Below, piece after piece: positions 1 through 4,736 of a DNA stretch of 5,903 bases. Where the stretch lies: assembly GCA_045635565.1 (NCBI GenBank), contig JAZTVX010000078.1, positions 1 to 5,903 on the forward strand, written 5' to 3'. Numbering within the stretch: the first letter of the stretch is position 1; every line of letters starts with the position of its first letter. The notes beneath the pieces were generated by a model. The model searched no databases. It had not been told where the DNA came from and worked only from the letters and a program-made list of their open reading frames with translations. The stretch comes from RGIG4140 sp045635565. Lineage in GTDB: Bacteria > Pseudomonadota > Alphaproteobacteria > CAAHEQ01 > UBA3637. Position numbers and translations under genes: made by a program.

Positions 1-63
1 TCGTCCTTGCTCGGCTGATGTTTTCGCATCAAATTGTTTCAAAAAAGGTAGTTTGCGAATCAT
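1..63 (-). CDS. N-terminal start of a gene cut by the left edge; possible type IV prepilin-like leader
   Basis: Reading the minus strand from 63 gives an ATG and 21 uninterrupted codons to the window edge, beginning MIRKLPFLKQFDAK and ending in Ala-Glu-Gln-Gly-Arg. A strong GGAGG lies at 72-68, four A/T bases before the ATG, the same arrangement as in the 226-residue gene at 472-1152, which supports a true start. The leader is short and basic (R3, K4, K9, K14). The final Gly20-Arg21 would fit a prepilin peptidase site (cleavage after Gly, Glu at +5) if the sequence continues with a hydrophobic helix. I recall small pilin-like proteins with a Gly-Arg-Ser-Met-Val-Glu-Met-Leu start in gut alphaproteobacteria, but the deciding residues lie outside the window. 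The gene start is well supported; the pilin identity is a guess. Confidence 0.6.
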   Translation of the reverse strand, partial: MIRKLPFLKQFDAKTSAEQGR

Positions 64-67
64 AAAA

Positions 68-72
68 CCTCC
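68..72 (-). promoter_or_regulatory. Shine-Dalgarno GGAGG for the left-edge gene
   Basis: The plus strand reads cctcc, giving GGAGG on the minus strand four bases before the ATG at 63-61. This site is the main evidence that a real gene starts here, because only 21 codons are visible. I see no convincing sigma-70 promoter upstream; the TTGACA at 122-117 lacks a good -10 at normal spacing. Confidence 0.6.
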
Positions 73-101
73 ATTAAAATTGTCTCAAAAAAACAAAACC
101 T

Positions 102-290
102 TCTCATTAAAAAACGTGTCAAAAAAAGGTACGGTTTTTTGTCGCTTTTTTTTGATAGACGACGTGTGCTTGTGATGAAGTAAAAAAGATATAAAAATCA
201 GATGATTGCATTTTTTAGTTGACAAGAGGTATTTCGCATAATAATATGGGAAAAATAACGTACCTTTTTTTGACACGTTTTTTTAAGAGA
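102..290. repeat. 189-bp inverted-repeat element (MITE-like or long hairpin)
   Basis: Positions 109-133 and 259-283 are perfect reverse complements over 25 bp (core cgtgtcaaaaaaaggtacg on the left). The match extends imperfectly outward to 102/290 and inward to about 143/249, with roughly 36 of 42 positions paired. The 125-bp interior has no gene: the only sizeable frame on the minus strand starts inside one arm, runs out through the other, and is Lys/Phe-rich with no Shine-Dalgarno. Terminal inverted repeats, small size and no coding capacity suggest a non-autonomous mobile element. I see no clear flanking target duplication and cannot test copy number, so a cruciform or long RNA hairpin is an equal alternative. 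Confidence 0.5.
219..247 (+). promoter_or_regulatory. Possible sigma-70 promoter inside the inverted-repeat element
   Basis: TTGACA at 219-224 is followed after 17 bases by TAATAT at 242-247 (4 of 6 matches to the -10 consensus). It would transcribe rightward through the right arm of the repeat, towards the hairpin with a T-run at 322-352. No gene follows on this strand before valS at 1337. The -35 is perfect, but the region is so AT-rich that chance matches are likely. Confidence 0.3.
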
Positions 291-297
291 GTATATT
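270..297 (+). promoter_or_regulatory. Possible outward-facing promoter at the right repeat end
   Basis: TTGACA at 270-275 lies within the right arm, and TATATT at 292-297 follows after 16 bases, just outside the element. Because the arms are inverted, the left arm carries the same TTGACA facing out on the minus strand (122-117), but there the base run at -10 spacing is a poor match. Promoter activity is an inference from consensus only. Confidence 0.3.
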
Positions 298-321
298 GAT
301 TTTTAAGCCTTATTTTTAAAT

Positions 322-352
322 AGGTTTTGCCATTCGACAAAAGCCTTTTTTT
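322..352 (+). terminator. Terminator-like hairpin, plus strand
   Basis: The stem pairs aggttttg (322-329) with caaaagcct (338-346), with one bulged G and an 8-base loop, and leads straight into seven Ts (346-352). It could end a transcript arising from the promoter-like sites at 219-297. An upstream aagcct (305-310) could pair with the same left arm, which would give a competing structure. The stem is short and partly A-T, so the call is tentative. Confidence 0.35.
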
Positions 353-407
353 GTGAAATTTTTGAGATAAGTTTCATATGTTTTGATTGTTTTTTTATGG
401 AACAGAC

Positions 408-452
408 AAAAAAACACTCCTGTGCCACGAAAATTTATTGGCACAAGAGTGT
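408..452 (-). terminator. Intrinsic terminator of the 226-residue gene
   Basis: A 14-bp stem pairs 414-427 with 439-452 around an 11-base loop. The single C/A mismatch (420/446) on the plus strand becomes a G-U pair in minus-strand RNA, so the structure is complete only in that direction. The minus-strand stem is followed by seven Us (from the A-run at 414-408). It sits about 20 bases past the stop codon of the minus-strand gene. Confidence 0.85.
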
Positions 453-471
453 GTTGGTAGATATACAGACA

Positions 472-1152
472 TTATGCAATAACGTGTTCTATATTATGTT
501 GATTGCTATTTGTCGGCATTTTTTGAGATGAAACTTTTTGTGGAATCAGTGTATCTTTTTTAGCGTTTCTAACTTCTTCAATTTCTTCGACTGGTAAGCC
601 GGCATATCGGGCAAAACGCAACCCGTGTTTCCAAGTTACGGCTAATGTTTCAAAAATGACATTATCCGATAGTATTGGTTCATTATATGCAATCATATCA
701 GCAAATGTTGAATAAAAAATTTTACGGGTTAAACGGTTGTCCGGTGTTCTTTTTATTTCAGCCTGCATCAATCGACCCCAACAATCAATGACGTCTCGGT
801 GTTGAGCGTATGGGCCGGATAAAATATGTCGGCTGGCTTCCCATAAAGTGTCGTGACCTTCCGTATCATATGTTTCCGTTGCAATGGCTTCTTGAATTTT
901 ATCTATTTTTTGCTGTCGTTTTTGTTCTTGGCTTTCGGTAAAAAGACGATGGTATGCCACATAAGGATCTTCGCCGTGTAAGTCAAATGCCGGTGTAATT
1001 TTGATGATTTGTTCTCTTTTTAAGACCATATCGTATCCTTGTTCTTCAAGGCTGCTTGGTACTTGAATAGTAAAGAGGACACGATTGTCATCATCAATAA
1101 TGTTTCTGACAACATAATTTGAATCTTTATAAACTCCAATCTGTTTAAGCAT
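472..1152 (-). CDS. Hypothetical 226-residue soluble protein
   Basis: I do not recognise this family. The gene is complete, with an ATG at 1152, AGGAGG four bases upstream, a consensus promoter and a dedicated terminator, so it is very likely real and expressed. The protein has no signal peptide or membrane segment and is charged, suggesting a cytoplasmic location. Residues 1-55 alternate hydrophobic and polar stretches and may form beta structure. Residues 72-92 are a Gln/Lys/Glu-rich probable helix. Residues 100-200 look mostly helical with conserved-looking aromatics (W104, W125, W174, and FYSTFADMIAYNEP near 146-159). The last 20 residues are polar (Ser, Gln, Asn) and probably disordered. 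It is divergent from valS with 184 bp between the starts; the promoters are separate, so no functional link to tRNA charging is implied. No catalytic motif is evident to me. Confidence 0.85.
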   Translation of the reverse strand: MLKQIGVYKDSNYVVRNIIDDDNRVLFTIQVPSSLEEQGYDMVLKREQIIKITPAFDLHGEDPYVAYHRLFTESQEQKRQQKIDKIQEAIATETYDTEGHDTLWEASRHILSGPYAQHRDVIDCWGRLMQAEIKRTPDNRLTRKIFYSTFADMIAYNEPILSDNVIFETLAVTWKHGLRFARYAGLPVEEIEEVRNAKKDTLIPQKVSSQKMPTNSNQHNIEHVIA

Positions 1153-1156
1153 TTTT

Positions 1157-1162
1157 CCTCCT
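1157..1162 (-). promoter_or_regulatory. Shine-Dalgarno AGGAGG of the 226-residue gene
   Basis: AGGAGG on the minus strand is followed by four As and then ATG. The spacing is a little short but matches that of the left-edge gene at 63, so it may be normal for this organism. It fixes the start at 1152. Confidence 0.8.
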
Positions 1163-1178
1163 GAGTTGAAATGTCGGA

Positions 1179-1207
1179 ATTATAACATGTTTTTATTGTA
1201 AAGTCAA
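1179..1207 (-). promoter_or_regulatory. Sigma-70 promoter of the 226-residue gene
   Basis: On the minus strand TTGACT (1207-1202) is followed after exactly 17 bases by a perfect TATAAT (1184-1179). Transcription should start near 1172, giving a leader of about 20 bases that carries little beyond the ribosome binding site. No operator-like palindrome is obvious around it. Confidence 0.8.
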
Positions 1208-1268
1208 ATAATATGTAAAACAGTTATAAAAAGAACCGTTTTCATTGCTGAAAAAACATGAATTATGC

Positions 1269-1297
1269 TTGACTTTTAAAGATTTTCAAGATAAAAC
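1269..1297 (+). promoter_or_regulatory. Probable promoter of valS
   Basis: TTGACT at 1269-1274 is followed after 17 bases by TAAAAC at 1292-1297 (4 of 6 matches). The start would be near 1304, leaving a leader of about 33 bases, too short for a T-box or other large leader element. The -35 hexamer is the same as in the divergent promoter at 1207-1202. The weak -10 lowers confidence. Confidence 0.5.
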
Positions 1298-1336
1298 AAC
1301 CATATTTGTTTGTTAATTAGTTAAGGAAAGAGAAAA

Positions 1337-3979
1337 ATGCTTGATAAATCGTTTGAACCGGCAGTAGCCGAAAAAGAAATTACCGAAAAATGGGAAAGTC
1401 AAAGTTTATTTGCCTGTCAGCCGAATGATGATAAAAAACCGGCTTTCTCTATTGTTATTCCTCCTCCAAACGTAACCGGTAATCTTCACTTGGGACATGC
1501 TTTGGATAATGCTATTCAAGATGTTGTCTGTCGTTTTAAACGTATGCAGGGTTATGATGTTTTATGGCAACCGGGGACGGACCATGCTGGTATTGCCACG
1601 CAAATGATGGTTGAAAAAAATCTTGCCAAGCAAGGGATTTCCCGTCACGATTTAGGTCGTGAAAAATTTGTTGAAGCCGTTTGGGATTGGAAAAAACAAT
1701 ATGGAGGTCAAATCATCAAACAATTACATCGTTTGGGGGCTTCATGTGATTGGGAACGTGAACGCTTTACATTGGATGAAGGTTTATCCAAAGCCGTTCG
1801 TAAGGTTTTTGTTCAACTTTATAAGGAAGGGTTGATTTACAAAGATAAACGCTTGGTAAACTGGGATCCGGTTTTGCAAACAGCAGTTTCTGATTTAGAA
1901 GTGATTCAAAAAGAAGTTGTTGGTACAATGTGGTATTTCCGTTATCCTGTTGAAGGTAATTCTAATGAATTTATTACAATTGCGACGACTCGACCTGAAA
2001 CAATGTTTGGAGATACGGCTGTTGCTGTTTCTGCTGAAGATGAACGTTATAAGCATTTAATCGGTAAAAATTTAATGTTGCCGATTGTTAACCGTCCGAT
2101 ACCGGTTGTTGCCGATGAACATGCCGATCCAACCAAAGGAACGGGGGCTGTTAAAATTACGCCCGCTCATGACTTTAATGACTTTGAAGTTGGTAAACGA
2201 CATCAGTTGCCGATGATTAACATTTTAAACAAAGATGCCACATTGAATGAAAATGTCCCGTCTCATTATCAGGGAATGACTTGTCCGGATGCTCGTGTCA
2301 AAGTATTGGCAGAAATTAAGGAATTAGGTTTGTTTGACCATGAAGAACCCAATCCGATGACAATTCCGCACGGAGAACGTTCCGGTGTCGTGATTGAACC
2401 TCTTTTGACGGATCAATGGTTTGTTAATGCTAAAGAATTAGCAAAAGATGCTATCAAAGCCGTTGAAAACGGCGATATGGTATTTGTGCCGAAAAACTGG
2501 GAAAATACGTATTTTGAATGGATGAACAACATTCAACCGTGGTGTATTTCCAGACAATTATGGTGGGGACATCAGGTTCCTGTTTGGTATGGTCCGGATA
2601 AAACGATTTTCTGTGAAGAAAGTGTTGAAGAAGCCATGCAGGCGGCTGAAAAACATTATGGTAAGTCGGTTGAACTTGTACGTGACTCTGATGTATTGGA
2701 TACGTGGTTTTCATCCGGTTTGTGGGCATTTTCAACATTGGGTTGGCCAGAAGATACTGTTCATTTAAAACGCTATTATCCGACCAGTGTTTTGGTAACG
2801 GGTTTTGATATTATTTTCTTCTGGGTTGCCCGTATGATGATGATGTCTATGCACTTTATGAAAGAAGTTCCGTTCCGTAAAGTTTATTTACATGGGTTGG
2901 TTCGTGATGAAAAAGGACAAAAAATGTCTAAATCAAAAGGAAACGGTATTGACCCACTCGAAATGTGCGATAAATATGGTGCCGATGCTTTACGTTTTTC
3001 CCTGTTGATTCAAGCAGGTCATGGTCGAGATGTGTTAATGTCTGATTCACGGGTTGAATCGTATCGTAATTTTGTGACGAAAATTTGGAATGCCGCTCGT
3101 TTTTGTGAAATGAATGGGGCTATTTTCGGACAAGGAAAACCAATACCGTCGTTACCGATTAACAAATGGATTTTGAGCAAAATGCATCATGCGGCTCAAA
3201 CCGTTGCCCGTATGATTGATGATTATGCCTTTAATGATGCATCAAATGCTGTGTATCACTTTATTTGGGATACATTCTGTTCATTGTATTTAGAGGCAAT
3301 TAAACCGATTTTCCATGACGGTACATCAGAGCAAATTGAAGAAACAAAACGTGTTTGTGGTTATGTTTTGGAACAAATCATGGTTATTCTACATCCGTTT
3401 ATGCCATTTATTACGGAAGAAGTTTGGGATAAAACGGCTCAACGAAGTAATATGTTAATGTGTGAACCTTGGCCTTCTTTAGCAGAATATGCCGATATGC
3501 AAACAGAGGCAGATGTCGATTACCTGTTTGATTTGGTGACGGCTATTCGTTCATTGCGTATGGGTGTTAATATTTCTCCGGCAACAAAAATTCATTTGAA
3601 TATCAAGGGAATGAATGCTAAAAACAAACAAATTGTTTCTGATAATGAAGTTGTTTTAAAAGCATTAGCACGTCTGGATGTGTTAGATAGTTCTTATGAA
3701 ACGGATTTGCCAAAAGGGTCAATCAGTCAGGCTTATGGTGAATCGACATTAAACATTCCGTTGAATGGTTTAATTGACATTGAACAAGAAATGCTTCGCA
3801 TTCGTAAAGATATAGCCAATAAGGAAAGTTTCATTGAACGGACTAAAGCCCAATTAGCCAATGAAGCCTTTGTCTCAAAAGCCCCTGCTCATGTTATTCA
3901 AGATAAGCGTACGGCATTGGCAGAAGCAGAACAAACGCTTGAAAACCAACAAAAAGTATTAGCCAATTTGATTGGTTAA
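1337..3979 (+). CDS. valS: Valyl-tRNA synthetase (ValRS, class I)
   Basis: This cytoplasmic enzyme activates valine with ATP, charges tRNA-Val, and edits mischarged threonine. All landmarks of an 880-residue bacterial ValRS are present: the PPPNVTGNLHLGHALD block with the HIGH-type motif HLGH at 51-54, the PGTDHAGIATQ segment at 79-89, the editing domain (about 190-350) with TTRPETMFGDTAV at 217-229 and KITPAHDF at 273-280, CISRQLWWGHQVPVWY at 403-418, DTWFSSGLW at 455-463, and the KMSKS loop at 529-533. The helical anticodon-binding domain spans about 600-760. The C-terminal 70 residues form the usual charged coiled coil. It lies within the normal length range for the family (E. coli ValRS is about 950), with no frameshift or missing catalytic residue. 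The ATG at 1337 has AAGGA about ten bases upstream. Wording such as RLGASCDWERERFTLDEGLS resembles alphaproteobacterial enzymes. The gene appears monocistronic. Confidence 0.98.
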   Translation: MLDKSFEPAVAEKEITEKWESQSLFACQPNDDKKPAFSIVIPPPNVTGNLHLGHALDNAIQDVVCRFKRMQGYDVLWQPGTDHAGIATQMMVEKNLAKQGISRHDLGREKFVEAVWDWKKQYGGQIIKQLHRLGASCDWERERFTLDEGLSKAVRKVFVQLYKEGLIYKDKRLVNWDPVLQTAVSDLEVIQKEVVGTMWYFRYPVEGNSNEFITIATTRPETMFGDTAVAVSAEDERYKHLIGKNLMLPIVNRPIPVVADEHADPTKGTGAVKITPAHDFNDFEVGKRHQLPMINILNKDATLNENVPSHYQGMTCPDARVKVLAEIKELGLFDHEEPNPMTIPHGERSGVVIEPLLTDQWFVNAKELAKDAIKAVENGDMVFVPKNWENTYFEWMNNIQPWCISRQLWWGHQVPVWYGPDKTIFCEESVEEAMQAAEKHYGKSVELVRDSDVLDTWFSSGLWAFSTLGWPEDTVHLKRYYPTSVLVTGFDIIFFWVARMMMMSMHFMKEVPFRKVYLHGLVRDEKGQKMSKSKGNGIDPLEMCDKYGADALRFSLLIQAGHGRDVLMSDSRVESYRNFVTKIWNAARFCEMNGAIFGQGKPIPSLPINKWILSKMHHAAQTVARMIDDYAFNDASNAVYHFIWDTFCSLYLEAIKPIFHDGTSEQIEETKRVCGYVLEQIMVILHPFMPFITEEVWDKTAQRSNMLMCEPWPSLAEYADMQTEADVDYLFDLVTAIRSLRMGVNISPATKIHLNIKGMNAKNKQIVSDNEVVLKALARLDVLDSSYETDLPKGSISQAYGESTLNIPLNGLIDIEQEMLRIRKDIANKESFIERTKAQLANEAFVSKAPAHVIQDKRTALAEAEQTLENQQKVLANLIG

Positions 3980-3994
3980 GAAAATATTGTGATG

Positions 3995-4033
3995 AAAAAC
4001 ACACATTCCTGTTAAAGGCGTGTGTGTTTTTTT
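3995..4033 (+). terminator. Intrinsic terminator of valS
   Basis: An arm aaaaacacaca (3995-4005) pairs with tgtgtgttttt (4021-4031). The stem continues inward through a G-U pair, one mismatch and cct/agg (4008-4010 with 4016-4018), closing a 5-base loop. The T-run ends at 4033. It lies 16 bases after the valS stop and just before the next promoter, isolating the two genes. Confidence 0.85.
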
Positions 4034-4040
4034 CAAATGG

Positions 4041-4069
4041 TTGACAAATTTATTTTAATCTGTTATATT
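4041..4069 (+). promoter_or_regulatory. Strong sigma-70 promoter of the 108-residue gene
   Basis: A perfect TTGACA (4041-4046), a 17-base spacer and TATATT (4064-4069, 5 of 6) form the best plus-strand promoter in the window. The start is expected near 4076, so the leader is only about 22 bases and holds just the ribosome binding site. It begins eight bases after the valS terminator T-run. Confidence 0.8.
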
Positions 4070-4097
4070 GAACGATATTTGACAGAAAGGAAAAGAA

Positions 4098-4424
4098 ATG
4101 ATATTAAATGCATTATGTTCTAAAGTTTATAGAACGCAGGTTTATGCGATTGCAAAAGGTATCAGTATATCGGTGGGTCTTTTGGCAATTAGTGGTGCTT
4201 TAATGAAAGCAGAAAACGAATTGGATAAATGTGCATCCAAGCAAGATTCATCGATGGGACGTAGTTGTTTAAAATCGGTGGCAACGGTCAGTTGCGTCGG
4301 TAAATGGGGTATGGGCATTTTAGGAACCGGGATTGGTTCTTTATCATTATTAGGTGCCGGTATGGTTGTTTGTGATGTTTTAAAAAGACCTCGTCGCAAT
4401 ACACGAAGTCGTTCTTATGAATAA
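4098..4424 (+). CDS. Small hypothetical membrane protein with two transmembrane segments
   Basis: I do not recognise this 108-residue protein. It has AAAGGA seven bases before the ATG and a strong promoter, so it is very likely expressed. Hydrophobic segments lie at about residues 16-36 and 71-95. The second is glycine-rich, with G76, G78, G80, G86 and G88, a pattern that can support close helix packing. Basic residues near the N-terminus (K9, R12) and the very basic tail after 95 (K96, R97, R99, R100, R103, R105) predict both ends in the cytoplasm and the 37-70 loop outside. That loop has three cysteines (C45, C57, C66), which could form a disulfide; C7 and C92 lie in or near the membrane. 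The first segment could alternatively act as an uncleaved signal anchor. It has its own promoter after valS and is not in an operon with it. Function is unknown; small inner-membrane proteins of this shape range from toxins to complex subunits. Confidence 0.8.
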   Translation: MILNALCSKVYRTQVYAIAKGISISVGLLAISGALMKAENELDKCASKQDSSMGRSCLKSVATVSCVGKWGMGILGTGIGSLSLLGAGMVVCDVLKRPRRNTRSRSYE

Positions 4425-4653
4425 ATAAGTATTTGTGTTCAACAGGTGTTTGACGTAATTTGAAATCATATACTCAATTGTGGTAGTAGGTCATATGGAT
4501 AATAAGATATTTAAGGTTTATCCATTCAATGTTTTTATCTAAAGATTGTTTGGTCGTATTGTTACTTTCAATGATACCTCCGTGATTTTTGATGCTTCCC
4601 GTGATGATATGATGCAAATGACATTATTTTTTGTCTTATATTTCGTATAAAAA
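4425..4653. other. Gene-poor stretch with a degenerate minus-strand open frame
   Basis: I see no supported gene between the 108-residue gene and the hairpins at 4654-4721. On the minus strand, 4623-4474 stays open for 49 codons and ends in TGA. It has no ATG except one six codons from the end, and a GGAGGT (4580-4575) lies inside it without a start codon at the right distance. The encoded stretch includes ITGSIKNHGG and SLDKNIEWINLKYLI, which read more like protein than random translation, so it may be a gene remnant, but I cannot name it. An 8-bp inverted repeat, atggataa (4495-4502) and ttatccat (4518-4525), is too short to call a terminator. Confidence 0.3.
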
Positions 4654-4684
4654 AGAAACCCGTCGGCTTAGGTGGTGGTTTTCT
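4649..4684 (-). terminator. Possible second terminator hairpin, minus strand
   Basis: On the minus strand AGAAAACC (4684-4677) can pair with GGTTTCT (4660-4654) with one bulged A, followed by a run of Us (from the As at 4654-4649). The GC-rich loop contains ACCACC and GCCGACG. It would back up the better terminator at 4691-4721 for the Cys-rich gene. The stem is weak. Confidence 0.3.
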
Positions 4685-4690
4685 GAGTAC

Positions 4691-4721
4691 AAAAAAACGG
4701 CAGAAAAATCTGCCGTTTTTT
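4691..4721 (-). terminator. Intrinsic terminator of the Cys-rich gene, probably bidirectional
   Basis: CGGCAGA (4698-4704) and TCTGCCG (4709-4715) form a perfect 7-bp GC-rich stem with an AAAA loop on the plus strand. It is flanked by six paired As and Ts, giving a U-run in both directions. On the minus strand it lies 16 bases after the stop of the Cys-rich gene. In the plus direction it is the first good stop for transcripts of the 108-residue gene, about 270 bases downstream. Confidence 0.9.
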
Positions 4722-4736
4722 CATCTGTCAAAATTG

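Noticed and set aside
85..276. 63-codon minus-strand open frame inside the inverted-repeat element
   Set aside because: It starts within one repeat arm and ends beyond the other, is dominated by Lys/Phe from A/T runs, and has no Shine-Dalgarno site.
1298..1336. T-box or other leader riboswitch upstream of valS
   Set aside because: Only about 33 bases lie between the likely transcription start and the ATG, with no stem-terminator structure.
2454..2738. 94-codon open frame on the minus strand within valS
   Set aside because: It lies opposite an intact, conserved ValRS region and has no independent support.
4142..4399. 85-codon minus-strand open frame opposite the 108-residue gene
   Set aside because: The plus-strand gene has a promoter and ribosome site; this frame has neither and reads as its mirror.
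4529..4585. 18-codon plus-strand ORF starting with ATG at 4529
   Set aside because: It is too short, its ribosome site is poorly spaced, and there is no promoter evidence.
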